Positions 44,715 through 57,743 are shown, counted from the stretch's first letter. The stretch: 64,000 nucleotides of DNA from Cunninghamia lanceolata (GCA_027924645.1 BSBN01000187.1:14216001-14280000), one strand, 5' to 3'. Numbers and translations: made by a program. The notes: generated by a model from the letters alone, not told the origin.

Positions 44715-47250
44715 TGTAGGAGTCAAGGACAACACTGAGAGGGGGGTGAATCAGTGTTGTGTGAAATTTCTAATCTTTTTACAAACTTTAACTTGCAGAG
44801 CACAAGGAGAGAAAGCTATCATTGATTTCTCAAACACATCACATAACATTGTCAAACACATGTGCACATAACTGAGAATGAAAAACAAAACTCATGAGTA
44901 AAACATACAACCACAGAGAGAAGATCAATATGAATCAAGACACAAGAATTGCACGAGTGGAAAACCCTCCAGGGGTAGAAAAACCACTCCAAAACTGCCT
45001 CACTGGCTTAACTAATAAAACATGCCTCACTGGCTACAAAGAAGCCTCACTGGCTACAATATGTGTCTCACTGACAATTGTTAAGGTCTCACTGACCGAT
45101 AAGCCTCACTGGCATACTGTGCCTCATGGCATAAATAATTACCATCATAAAACTCTGTGTGCAAGAATTGATTGCTATTCAATCTGATTTGCACCATTCA
45201 AATCAACTCATCTGCAACATATATTTTATCATTTCAATCCTCTGACATTTTATCCTTGAATCATCTAATTCACCTTTGCATGTTGATCTGCACAACATCA
45301 CTCACATATGTCTGTCAAATGGTCATTCTATTCAAGATCAACCCTACATCCGGATACACTTAACAACACTACTTCCTCTGTACGTTTCATCTCTGTCTTA
45401 TATATCATTACATCAATGCACCTGAAAAACAATTTTATACAAAATTGAATAACCTTCCACCTGCAAAGAAAATCTTTTCATATTCCTCTACTTTGCATAA
45501 TAATTTTCATCTATAAAATATTTTTCTGTATAAATCTTTTCTTCAATTTTGATCTTCCATCTTCCCTTCAATCTTTTCAATGAAGCTTCATATTCCTACA
45601 AAAACACATTCTCTGATTGTAAACAAAAAAAAATCTTCAATATGACATTTCCTCCCTGATTCATATTTTCTTTCTCATAAAATAGAATCTTTTATTTTCT
45701 TACAAGATAAATCTTCTCCATGAAAACCTTTCATATTCTATATAAACATTTTTCATCTGTGAAGAAATTAATTTTCTCTTCATGCCTATGACTGTTCATT
45801 TTCTTCCTCTCTTCCTCTCTGCAAATTCCTCCAATCTTATTCTATCTTCAATAAAATCAAAAAATCAATTCATCTTTGAAAACCAATCTGCCTCAAAAAA
45901 AATCTTTCTCATAAAATTCATCTACCCTTTTTCTAGTGAGATTGACTCTTCATTTCTTATGAAAATAGAAAAAAAGATAAGATATAAAAAAATCTTTAAA
46001 CCCTATCCACAAGAAAAAGGAATACTTCCTCTTTTGTCTTCAACTGCCACAAAATAGAAAAGGAATCTCAACAAAACTTCCAATGTCATCTCTTAGGGCC
46101 AACAAGGTTTCTAATTTAAAAAAAAATCAAAGTCATTGACATGGCTTATTCGAGCTCCCCTTAGTATTTAAAAAAAATACAAATCTTTCCTTAAATAGCA
46201 TCGAGGCAATTTTGAATTTCTTTTTGGCACTTATAAAAGGATTAGAATATTCTTCTTATGTCGGGCTCCACTTTTCAAGGCAATTTAAAAGTCTTTATGC
46301 ACGCCCATTACATTTTCAAAAAGAACCATTAATTTCATAAACAACGTCCATCGCATAGGAAACAACCGGTGAAGGTGGTAAGAATTTCAAGGGGGGCGGT
46401 CCTCCAATGTTACTTGTATCCTTCTGCAGGTCACTTAAGTGACAATTACCATTTAAGTCATATTTAAACCTTGAAGAATATGACCTCGTTGAATATCTCT
46501 AAAATGACAATTTGCTGCCACTCTTTTGTCTTTTATGTATACTCTTTGCAAATCCCAAATACCTTGACAACACACTGAAGTATAAATCAACTTGAAAGCA
46601 ATGAGGTAAATTGAGAACTCCTAAAGCATTAACTTGATCATAATATGAACCAGGACCATCATCTGAATACATCATTGAATATTCTAAACCACCAAAACTG
46701 CCATCAGAATAAAGTAATCAACCTATTACAACCTTGGAACAATGAAGACTAGTATACCATTGAAGACTAGATCATGTCACTGAAGACTATGCCACTGTGT
46801 TTCACTGATATCAAATAACCAAGCCACTGTCATTATGAAGATCATTCCACCAAACCATCTTCAAAAAAATGATGCCATTGTATACAATACCATTTTCAGG
46901 GGATCATGCTATCAAACTAATTCAGGATAACAAGCATATCAACTGCCATGAAAAGACATGAGACTAGAGATGATTGAAATAAACCAAAGATCACATGGAT
47001 ACCACCAAAGAATGAATAACACCAATCCAACTTCTCACCATGAGATGAAGCAACCTCTCTCAGATCCATGCACAACACTTTTTGTCATCAATACTACATT
47101 ACATCAAACCAAGTCCACATCTCTGTGCAATGAACACAACTCTTGATTGATGTTCCTGATAGAGTGTAAGCCCTGATGATCCAAAAATGACATCTGCATT
47201 AGCCCCATGTGGTCAACCTTTTTGACATCAATGACAATTAGTCACCATCA
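44715..47250 (-). repeat. Solo LTR (2536 bp), copia-like, minus strand
   Basis: Starts TGTAGGAGTCAAGGAC and ends GTCACCATCA, flanked by CTTGC at 44710-44714 and 47251-47255. The left end GAGAGGGGGGTGAATCAGTG matches the U5 end of the copia LTRs here (GAGGGGGGGTGAATCAGTTG at 32027), and GACATCAATGACA near the right end matches their U3 start, so it is a minus-strand LTR. Short GCCTCACTGGC-type words recur at 44995-45125. Confidence 0.78.
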
Positions 47251-47255
47251 CTTGC

Positions 47256-50200
47256 TAGGGTTGTCTTTATGTCGGAATGACATGCTTGACTTGATGGGGC
47301 TGTCTTCCCTTCTTAATTTAGGATTCCTACTCTCTGATTACCAACACAATTGTCTCTTCATTATGAGAATCATCTTCTTTCTCTCTTCTACACTCCCTAC
47401 TTATATACTTGTAGACTATGCATGTTTTGAAAGGAGGTATGCTTCCCATTTAGAGGCATCTTGTGGTCAAGTTAGGACTATTCAAACCATTAAGTCATCC
47501 TAAAGGTCCCCTAGATCTACCCCAAGATTCTTTACCAATCATACAGGTCTTAAAGTTAATCCGAGGTTATTTGGAATAATATTTGAAAACTTTGAAAGGG
47601 CCATTCAAATGATTTGGTGCTGAAATTTAAATTTGACAAGGAAGGAAAAGTGTTTAAAATTCTAATTCTTCATTACCATCCACCCTTAATGTGAAGGCTA
47701 GAACATAAAGCCTAAACCTTAGCCTTAGAATATATCCCACTTATCACTAATTTATGGCTTTGGGGGTGTTTCTAAATATGAGAGAGGTGATTATTTGGTT
47801 TGGTGTTATCTATAAGGGGCCTACATGCCATGCTTATATAGGCATGAAAGAGTTTAAGGAAAGTGGTGGGTTTTTTATTTCCATTCATGACTAGTTTATG
47901 GATGCATTGCCACCCATGGAGGACACATTTCAATGCCTAAAACCTTAATCTATGCCTGCACATGCATGAAAAACATTTAGAGATGTATGTTTTTCATTCT
48001 ACCTGACTAGAGCCCATATTTCATAAGGTTTTCTGGGCAAAATACAAAGAGATAATGGACTGATCCATTGTTCTCTTGACAGTGACAACCATGATTAGAG
48101 GTCAAAATACATTGCATTTACATAATTTCATGCTATTTGCATGGTGATTAACCTATTTGTGGGATTGAACTAAAATAATATAGTGTTATACTAATGTTTT
48201 TGTATAGTTTTTGCATCCAAAATGAGATATAGAGGACCTAGGGTGTCATTGCCAATGGCAACTCACCAAACCCTAGTGTCCATTCTGTTGAAAGGGATTT
48301 CTTTCTATGTCTTCTGATGCATGCTTAATGCCTGTGCTAGTGGTTGCAAGTCTAAAGTAATGAAGCTCCAAAGCCATCAATGAGTTTACATGAGGGTTTC
48401 AAGGCTTGGTTCTTGTGACAATCACAATATACTAGGTACATTTCATGAAATGATTTTGGTCACAAAGAAAGAAGTTGTATGAAGGTTTTATGAGAAAGTT
48501 TATTAAGGTTACCATGTTCTTGTTGTTATAAACTTCAAAGTTGGAACTAAAGGCACTTTTAGACTATTATGATTCACAAAGTTACACTAGTATGTAGATT
48601 ATTGTCTTGGTTAGTAGAAGGGCTGTCATGGTTTCATTAAGTTGTCATCTGCCTCATAGGGTTATTCATCATTCATAAGATATCTTTAACACAATTGCTC
48701 AATACCCAAGCATTATGGTGGATTATCAATCCCTTGATAGGATACTAAAACAGAGCATGGTGGACTATCATATTGTTTGGGCCAGTAAGTTAAACCTTAT
48801 GGGTAGAATCTATTCGTCTTCATAAGAAAATGGCTTGTTCCATTATGAGGAAGTGTTTACATGTTTGAGTCCATAACTATGTATGAGTTTTATAGGGATT
48901 TATCTAAAAGGTGATTGCATGTATGGTTCACAAACCTTGAATGAAATAATCCACACTACTCTTCCCAAGGGTTATGAATCTAAGGGAGACTTATAACACC
49001 ATTAGAGGACTATCTAAGGCATCAAGGGGGAATTACTAAACACACTCAACCTATTGAGAGGACTACCATAGTTGTAAAAGAATAGTCAACTTGAATGGTT
49101 TAGGAGTACCTCTGTGCAAGAAATAGTGATTGATACAAGGTGCCTGGAAGTTGATCAATGAAGGAACATCATCATAAACCATTGTTGTGAGGTTATAAAA
49201 TCATATCATTATGGAGGTTTAACTATTAACACAATCCTAAAACTAATCACTAGACTAAAATGTGTTAAGGGATAGTCTAGAGGTGGATAGTGGGATCTTT
49301 ACTTAGTCATTTGGGATATTTGAGGGTTAGTGTAAGGGACTTAAACCACGACAATCACAGTGGGCTCTCTTTCAAATTATTAAAGGAGCTATGAGTCATG
49401 AGAAGGTGTGATCATTTATTTTATAAGGATATAAAAGATATGGTATGAACCTCCCTTTCCATTTGCATTTCAAACACTATCCAAAAATGCACCTAGGTAT
49501 GAGCAGTGAAGACGGTGTGAGGATCTCTAAGGGATATAAATGAAGAAGATAGTCATAATAGTACATTATCATCTTGTCTCTCTTTTAAATTTCAATGTGA
49601 CCCAAATATTGTTAGGAAGATTGATATGAGAGTAATGGTATATAGGTTGTCTCCTCCAGGTCATAGTTCCTAAATCCATGCATAAGGTGCTAGCTCATGA
49701 TTTCCTCTTTCGAACTTGACAAATATTTGTGTAGCAAGGGTATTTTTGCCATGGCTGGTAGGGCTCATTACTTGTGATTGTGTATTAAGAATTATCTTTG
49801 CTTATTGAATCCATTCAGTGTAATGTAAAGAGAAAGGATGTCAAAACACTATGGGTACATCATGGCAACTTGGTGGGATACTCTAACCCTCATGAAGAAT
49901 TATCTTCCTAAGACAGAATGCAAATGAAGATACTTTAACCCTCATCTTGGGAAGCAAAGGGCCTAGTCAAAACAACCAAGGGCGGACCTGACTATCATAT
50001 AACACATAAGCCCCATATTTTTATTGTCACCTAATTCTTTGTTTTAAACTTGACTATTTGGACATCCCAAGTAGTGTCTTTTTATACAGTGTTGTCATGG
50101 GTCTAGGGTGAAGGGTAGTTTTATCATTCAAAGGAACAACATTATGTGGAAGGTTTGTCCTATCACAATTTTTTTGCTTAGGATATTTCCATGGATCCAT

Positions 50201-50394
50201 GTTATCATGTTGAGGGTTGGGACATAGTTATTATCAATATTTAGGCATCCAGGGTCATAATGGCAATTTCTAAGATTGTTGTCTAGTAATTCATGTTTCT
50301 CAAGATAGTGAAGGTTAGGGTTAGTCACCTTACACTTTGTTTTATCAGAAGTTACCCACTTGATCATAATGCTGTATGAACTTTTCACTTAGGA
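47256..50394. other. Anonymous non-coding sequence
   Basis: About 3.1 kb, AT-rich, with no supported ORF, terminal repeats or RNA. A frame across 47207-47503 crosses the solo LTR border and is not credible. Confidence 0.55.
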
Positions 50395-51997
50395 TTGGGA
50401 GGTTATCATTGCATGAAAGGAACGTGTCAAATAGGATCTTTAGAACAATGTATGGATAGCCATCAAAGCATAAAGGATATAGGAATTTTGTCACATGTTG
50501 TAATTGTTGCTGCCCTTGTAGACATGTATGCAAAGTGTAGAAGCATAGACAAAGCACATGGACTATTTGATAGAATACCACAAAGAGATGTCCTCTCATG
50601 GGATGCAATGATTGCATGATATGCAAAAACTGGATTTGTTGAAAAGACCTTAGAAACTTTCAAGCAAATGCAAATGGCACGTGTAAAGCTAAATTCCACA
50701 ACCTTTGCCAACATTCTCCCTATCTCTACAAAAATAGGATCTTTGGAATAGTGTATGGATAGCCATCAAAGCATAAAGGATATAGGAATTTTGTTAGATG
50801 TTGTAATTGTAGCTGCCCTTGTAGACATGTATGCAAAGTGTGGAAGCATAGACAATGCATATGGATTATTTGACCTAACACTCAACCATGAAAATTGGAA
50901 GCATAGACAAGGCACATGGATTATTGAAAAGGCTTTAGAAACTTTCAAGCAAATGCAATTGGCACGTGTAAATCCAAATTCCATAACCTTTACCAACATC
51001 CTCCCTATCTGTATCAAAATAGGATCTTTGGAACAACATATGGACAACCATTAAAGCATAAAGGATATAGGATTTTTGTCACATGTTGTAATTGCAGATT
51101 TCCTTGTAGACATGTATGCAAAGTGTAGAAGCATAGACAAGGCACGTAGACTATTTGATAGAATATGACAAAGAGATGTCCTCTCATGGGATGCAATGAT
51201 TACAAGATATGCAAAAAATGGATTTGTTGAAAAGACTTTAGAAACTTCCAAGCAAATACAATTGGCACATGTAAAGCCAAATTCCACAACCTTTGCTAAG
51301 ACTTTATAAATTTTCAAGAAAATACAACTGGTGGGTGTAAAGCCAAATTCCACAACCTTAGCCAGTATCCTCCTTGCCTATGCCAAAATGGACATCCATC
51401 AAAGGATAAAAGCTATGGGAATTTGTTTAGATGTTATAGTTGCAATTGCCCTTGAGGACATGTATGCAAAGTGTGGAAGCGTACACAAGGCACGTGAAGA
51501 GTTTGGCATGATGCCTCAAAGAAATGTCACCTCATGTAAATTAATGATTGCAACAGATGAATAAAATGGACTTTTTGATAGGGCTTTAGAAACTTTCAAG
51601 AAAATGCAATTGGTGGGTGTAAAGCCAAATTCCAAAATAGTAGAAATGGTATCTTTGGAACACTGTATAGACATCCATCAAAGCATAAAGGATATAAGAA
51701 TTTTGTTAAATCTTGTAATTGTAACTACCCTGTGAGACATGTATGCAAAGTGTGGAAGCATATACAAGGAACGTGAACTGTTTGACATGATGCCTCAAAG
51801 AAATGTTTTCTCATGGAATGCAATGATTGCAAGATATGCACAAAATGGAGTTTTCTAAAGGCTTTAAAATCTTTCACAAATACACAAAAGAAAATTTCAA
51901 ACAAATGCATTTGGCAAGTCTAAAACCAAATTGCACAACCTTATCCAACATCCTCCTTGCCTATGCCAAAAAGAGATCTAGGGAACATGGTGTGGAC
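50395..51997 (+). pseudogene. PLS-type pentatricopeptide repeat (PPR) pseudogene
   Basis: Translation gives repeated PPR blocks: VVIVAALVDMYAKCRSIDKA, then LFDRIPQRDVLSWDAMIA, then ETFKQMQMARVKLNSTTFAN. Five copies of the DMYAKC block start near 50455, 50757, 51042, 51391 and 51669 (spacings 302, 285, 349, 278 bp). A normal P-L-S triplet is about 100 codons, so each copy is about one triplet, some shortened. In-frame stops (for example after WDAMIA at 50617) and frameshifts make it dead; no N- or C-terminal domain such as DYW is visible. PPR proteins normally bind organellar RNA. The 3' side is cut by a copia-type element at 51998. Confidence 0.88.
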
Positions 51998-53103
51998 TGT
52001 TGGCAAGAGACATTGGTTCACGTAATAGGTGTTGTCATTGATGGAAACTAAGACCATTCCACTCATCCACATAACACAATTTGTTCATACCAGAAGTCAG
52101 AATCAGAATTTATCTAAGTCCAGGTAGTCATGAATAGAGCAGGCGACAGGGTCTGGTATCTTGGTCTGGATCTCTCCAGTGGAAAGTCATAATTTGCTGC
52201 AGCTCTGAGGTAGTCATAAACATTGTCAGGATAATCTAAATCCATAGTTTTAGCCTCTGGTGATGAAGGATTCAATAGTTATTAGCATCTAAGTATCGGG
52301 TTAACAGTTTGACAGAATAGATAAAGGAAGAACAGGCTGACCTTGTAATTGATCTTGGTTCCGGATGTATGGAAGTTGTTGGTTTGACAAGTTATGTTGA
52401 TCAGTGATAGTAGTCGACCTAATTAATGATTTGTGAGTGTAAGTTTTGGTCCATGTCACAAGTGTACATGGATTTAGCTGACAGAGTAGAATTCTAAGTG
52501 TTCTTGAGGTTGACTGAAAAATGGTTGAAGAATCTCGATGCAAATATATATATATAGCCGATGGATTTGAATGATTTGTAGTGTGTATGGTATGTGACAA
52601 TGGAATAAGTGTGAAAAGAGTAGAGACCTAAGGTTCAAATGTTAGCAGAGCAGTAAACAAGGCAGAGTAAGGATGAAGTGTATCAAGTCAGTCTTATGTG
52701 CTTAACTGGAACTGAATCCTTGCATTAATAAATGCTAGTTATCAGTTCAAATTCATTGTAATCTTATTTCTATAGGCAGTGAGCATGTTGTAGGTACTGA
52801 GCCTTCTTTTGAGCAGTGAGCTCTGGGCAGTGAGCCTGAATGCATGTGCATTCCCTATTGTAATACTTTTAACAGAGTATAATCTTTATGGGTTATCCCC
52901 CACTATGGTTTTTCCCTTAACTGGGTTTCCACGTCAAAAATCTTTGTGTCGAGTGTGTTATTTATGCTTATGCTCATATGTTATTGATTCATGCTTTAAT
53001 GTTTATTTGATTATAAGTTGTAAAAGAAGATTAAAGGCAAAAAAGTTTAAATTGTGTGAAAAATGATTCACCCCCCTCTCAATTGTCCAGACTAATTCCA
53101 ACA
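51998..53103 (+). repeat. 5' LTR of the copia-type element
   Basis: 1106 bp, starts TGTTGGCAAGAGACATTGG and ends AATTCCAACA. The CCCCCCTCTCAATTGT block before the end and GTTTCCACGTCAAAAATC near 52925 match other copia LTRs in this window. A TATA-like run TATATATATATAGCC is at about 52545-52559. Confidence 0.85.
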
Positions 53104-53105
53104 AT

Positions 53106-53117
53106 TGATATCAGAGC
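53106..53117 (+). promoter_or_regulatory. Primer-binding site (copia-type element)
   Basis: TGATATCAGAGC, one change from the TGGTATCAGAGC of the chromovirus; initiator tRNA-Met type. Confidence 0.85.
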
Positions 53118-53171
53118 AAGGTTCCTTTGAGAAGCTTAACAACTTAAGGAAAGATCTTGGAAGGAATTTTA

Positions 53172-54268
53172 ATGGGTTCACTAAAAGATCAACTCTAGTT
53201 GGCCCTAGAAGATCTTGTTCAATCTAAAGTAGAAATTAGTAATCTAAGAGGAGAACTTAATTATACTGATGATACCATTGAAATGTTAAAAGATAAATTA
53301 AAGAAATCTATGGGAAGGAAAAAGGAGCTACTTCTGCAGTTATCCAGTTTAACTAAAGAAAATGACATGAATGAATCTTTGGAAGAAAAGACAAAGGAAT
53401 GTGAGAAGTTGTCTAAAGAAGTTACTATTCTAAAAATTGAGATGGAATTTGGGGTGATGAGGAAAACCAATGAAATTGAAGATAGAAAGAAAATTGAAGA
53501 AGACTTGAATCAAAAATTAAAAGAAAGAACTAAAGAATGTTGTAAATTAGATAGAATAGCTGGCCATCTAGAATCTGATCTACAAGAATGCAGAGATAAT
53601 GAGAGAGAACTTGAAAGGCAAATTGTCATTCTCAAACATGACCTAGAAGCTGCAAATGAATACAAGGAAAAGTTCAAGATAAGCTCAGCTAAACTTGAAG
53701 CACTACTTGAAGGATAGAAAAAGGCTGATGACAAGCATGGTCTTGGATATGAAAACGGTGAATGCTCTAGATTGGACAAAGAAATTTTCAATCAAGGAAT
53801 GGGAAAGACAAACCTAGAAGACCTCTGGTAAGACAACCTAATTCTCAAAGATATCCATCTTTCAATGGAAACTATTTCAAGTGCAATAAATTTGGTCACA
53901 AGGCTAATCAGTGCAGAAGTAGAGTAAATCAAAGTGATCCATCCTTCTCTGGTTAATGCTTCAAATGCAAGAGGTATGGTCATAAATCTAATGAATGTAG
54001 AAGTATGATAATGAATAACTCTAATGGAAATTCTTTCAACAGCTACTGTTTTTCTTGCAGTGGATTTGGACACATGGCTAACCAGTGTAGATCAAGAGGA
54101 AATCAAGTATATGAGCAAAGAAATGTGTGCTTTAATTGCAATAAATCTGGTCATATTGCAAGACTCTGTAGAAACAGGGGTAATGAAAGAAGGGGTCCGG
54201 TAAACAGAAAACCTGATGAGCAGAGACAACACAAAGGCAAAGAGAAAATTGATGTGAATGGGATCTAG
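53172..54268 (+). pseudogene. Gag-like protein: coiled coil plus four CCHC knuckles
   Basis: ATG 53172 opens MGSLKDQL, TAG at 53196-53198, then a long heptad-rich helix (LVQSKVEISNLRGELN, LEEKTKECEKLSKEVTILKI, LERQIVILKHDLEAA) to 53717, predicted coiled coil. After frame changes come four knuckles at about 53870-54170: YFKCNKFGHKANQC (first Cys lost to Tyr), CFKCKRYGHKSNEC, CFSCSGFGHMANQC and CFNCNKSGHIARLC, then a basic tail. The usual UBN2 gag domain of copia elements is missing at the front. It would bind element RNA and multimerise. Confidence 0.75.
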
Positions 54269-54810
54269 AATGAAATGAGCAAGACATGGGTTAAGAAAAC
54301 AACTGTGAACAATAGAAGTAGGTCCGTACTAGAATCTGGTGTTGGTAATTCCTTCGAGAATTGAATTGAGAGCTCTGGCTCAGGGGGAGCTACAATGAAA
54401 ATCAAATTCCCCCAGCCAGTAAGTGAGTACCTGAATCTGGCACAGTGAGGAAAGAGATCTTGGATTGTTTCAGATCATTTGGAAGGATTTCCAGAAGAAA
54501 AAAGGTGAATATGGCAAATTGCGGAGTGTTTTATGAGAAAGTACTTGAAGAAACATAGTAACTGGATGTGTTAGGGCAAAGCATTCATTACAAAGACAAA
54601 TTAGGTACTGCGAAGCAAAAAAAGATTATTCACTCCTCATTTGGAGCACTTTGCATTAGAAGAAAGCAACTAGTGAAGAAGTGAACGAGCCCAGTGCTGT
54701 GAATTCTCAAAAAGTAAAAGGCGTAAAAAGGATTTCTGAGCAAAACCCTAATCTCTGAAACAAGGTATTTTTGGTTCTTGCAAATCTACTTGAATTTTCA
54801 ATCTCTACAA
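54269..54810 (+). other. Spacer between gag-like region and unknown ORF
   Basis: No protease active site (DSG) or RT block is found here. Fragments such as SGGATMKIKFPQ can be read but stops are frequent. The last part (CAAAACCCTAATCTCTGAAA) resembles a 5' untranslated leader before ATG 54811. Confidence 0.5.
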
Positions 54811-57743
54811 ATGGCTACATCTCTAGTTGTTGACATCACTGAGAGGCCTTGCCCAAAGTTTAAGAAACATCCCCACAAATCTGTTGAAATCGAGCCGTTA
54901 TGTGCATTTTCTGATGTTCCGTTTGGAGTTTTACATGTTGAAGACATTAGGGCATACATTTGTTGCAATGTAGAAGAATTTGGAAATCTAAAATTATTTG
55001 AGAACCATCTAAAGGATGACAATTACCAACTAAAACCTGAATTTGAAGCCCTAGAAAGCAAACATTTTTTGCAAGTAATTGAATTTTCATCATTTGATGA
55101 GAGTGAATGGGTTCGTTATGTGTTGAGACGAATGCACGATGAATTTAAATGGCTGTTGAAACCATTTAAGATCACCAAGGATGTTATTAAGATTGTGACT
55201 AGATTGAACTCAACTGGTGGATTACCTGCATTGAAATCTGTGAAAAATCAAACTATTACAAAAGTGAAAGGTGCGAAGTATGATAAGAGAGAAAAGAGAA
55301 TTAATGACATCATAGAACCGTATGTCAAGTTTGCCTCTATGGTCATTGGATACAAGATCTATCACTCCAGCAGGGAGAATTCAGTCTCTGGAACTGTAAT
55401 ATATGTAGCCTATCAGATGTTGAAGGAGAATGTTGATTATGACCTATGTTGGTTGCTTCAAAGTCAGCTGATTGAGAACCTAGAAAAATAAACAAAGATA
55501 AGAAGAATACTTTCAAATATGGTTCTCCCATTATCTGTCTATTCTTCTATTTCATGAATGAATTGCTTGGAGTTCTAGGTGTGTATTGGACAATTGACAG
55601 GCTAGTAGCATGGCAAATAAGAGATCACTTACTCAACCTTGGTGATGCCCAAACTCAAAAGATATCTATTTGGGGTTACTTCAAAAACTTCCAGAGATTG
55701 ATGCATGCAAGAGAGAGAATCTCTAAGACAGTTGTAGAAAAGTATGAGAATGAGATATGTTTCATGGTTGACACTGATCAATGTCTGATGGAGGCTGTAG
55801 AACCAAGAGCAATATGGATAATGCCAATGGGTTATGAGGTGGATGAGAGAGTTCTGGACATATATGCTCAGCATCTTCTGAGCAAACCTAAATACACCTC
55901 TATGGAAAGGTTTGGAACATACAAGGAACTAAGTATAAAATTGCATGTGGAACTTAAACAGCCGAAAACAAAAAGCAAAGTGCATAAGCAAGTGGAGATG
56001 TATGCAGAAAGCATTGGGATTACAAAAGAAGCAGTAAGAAAGAACAACGAAAGGATTGAAAAGATGGAGAAAAGCACTGAGCAGAATTTAGAAGAAAAAG
56101 AAGAAAGTGAGCCAGCAACCGCTCTGGAAGTCCCACCAAGCTTCTCAAGGAAGACAAGGAGTTCTATAACTCTTGCTAAGCAACCCAAGTCTACTTCCAC
56201 TAAGAAACCTAAAGCCACTCCATCCAGTGAAGGAGGGAAAAGAAAGAAAACCAAGGCCACAAGAACTCACAAAAGCACAAAAGATGATGAGGAGACAGAG
56301 ACAGATGAAGAAGTTAAATAAATAAGATCCAAGAAAGCCAAGACTTCAAAGGCTTCTAAAGACCAACCTTCTAGAAGTGATAAGGCCAGTAAAAAGCAAG
56401 TAACTGGTAAGGTCACTATGACTATTGATGAAATTGTAAAAACAATCATTGTTCATGGAAATTTAAAGCCTATTAGAGTTTACTATGACAATTTTAATCA
56501 AGCAAATAAGAAAATCTTGGAAGATGCCACTATCATGTATTTGAATAAATTCAATAGAGCCCTATTGGAAATTTTACAAGAACTTCCTAAAAGTTTAAGG
56601 AAAATACTGGAAATGAGGAAAGAAGCAGCCAAGGCTAAAGATCTAGAACTCAGAGAGTATGTCCTCTCCACTTTGTGTCCTATAATGACCAGAAGAGAAG
56701 CAGATAAAATCCTCAGAGAAGTTAAGGAGAAATTCAGAAGCAAGATCTAGATGAACAAGCTAATGCTTGTTGAAATTGAGGAAATTGTAAAAGAAATAGA
56801 GGAAATTTTGAGAAAGGCCTTAGACAAAGATAAATATTATATTATTTTAGAGAAATAAGTTGAAGAAGACAATCCTCCAGTTCTGGAACAAGAAGTTCCA
56901 GAAGAAGAGATTAACAAGGGAATTGATGACCAAGGTGTTAATTTAGATCCTCCAAAACAAACCTATATGGAGACAGATGATGGGATTGATTCATCAGTTC
57001 TAGATGTTGAAAAAGTAAACATCAGTGAGCAACACACCAAATTTGATAACTCCTCAGCTCTGGAAGAGGAGCAATTAAACAAAGAAGACTTAGAGATGAT
57101 GGTTGAAACTGATGGTGTTAGAGATATTCCTACTCCACCTGATCAATCCAGAAAAGAAGATGATGTTACTACTACACAAAGTGCTCTAGATCAGAATGCT
57201 AGTGGTGAAGACAAGGAGAAGATTCCTCCTACAAAAAATAGAGAAAAAGGTGAAGAAGAAAAGGAGAAAGAAAAGGGTAATAAAGACAAAACAAAAGAAG
57301 ATGGTGCAAATGTTGATGCATCTACAAATGCTGAGAAATCTCAGGAACAAAAGGGTGGTCCAGAAATTGTTGCAAGAGACACTTCAGATGCAGTGAAAAG
57401 TCTTATGGATAAAGAGATACTTGATTTTGATGAGCCTGAACTACTCCAAGGACCAATTAATCTAGATGCTCTCTCTTTGGTACAAGTGATGAATATTGCA
57501 TCCTTCACTCAAGCCAAGGCTAGAGAGAAGATGTTAAAATCTCACATGGAGGACAATGAACTATTAGGGTTTGCAATCGGAGTCTTGGAGAAGTTATTGC
57601 CAACCTACCAAAAGAGTCTATTAGATTCCCCCTCTGGTCACCTAAAGAATCTTGTAAATGTTGTAAGTACACATTTTGAGTCTTTTGAAAAATCTATGGA
57701 GGCAAAAGTCCAGAAGGAATTTTTGGATAAGAAATTTAGTTAA
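54811..57743 (+). pseudogene. Large ORF of unknown function inside the copia-type element
   Basis: ATG 54811 starts MATSLVVDITERPCPKFKKH. The frame runs to 55491, then must shift once to continue from about 55500 to TAA near 57743, about 975 codons, with three in-frame stops (56319, 56748, about 56857). Residues 1-350 form a globular region: HVEDIRAYICCNVEEFGNLK, VIKIVTRLNSTGGLPALKSV, GSPIICLFFYFMNELLGVLG. The rest is Lys/Glu/Ser-rich and probably disordered, with a helix EILQELPKSLRKILEMRKEA and a final block LVQVMNIASFTQAKARE. The first region resembles in layout the 'putative plant transposon protein' domain (PF20167) from memory. No catalytic motif is recognised. Confidence 0.6.

Noticed and set aside
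47207..47503. 98-codon hydrophobic frame, possibly a membrane protein
   Set aside because: It crosses the solo LTR end at 47250 and target duplication, so it is not a single ancestral unit.
54811..57743. Possibility that the unknown ORF is an envelope-like gene
   Set aside because: No signal peptide or clear transmembrane helix is visible, and it lies next to gag rather than between pol and the 3' LTR.
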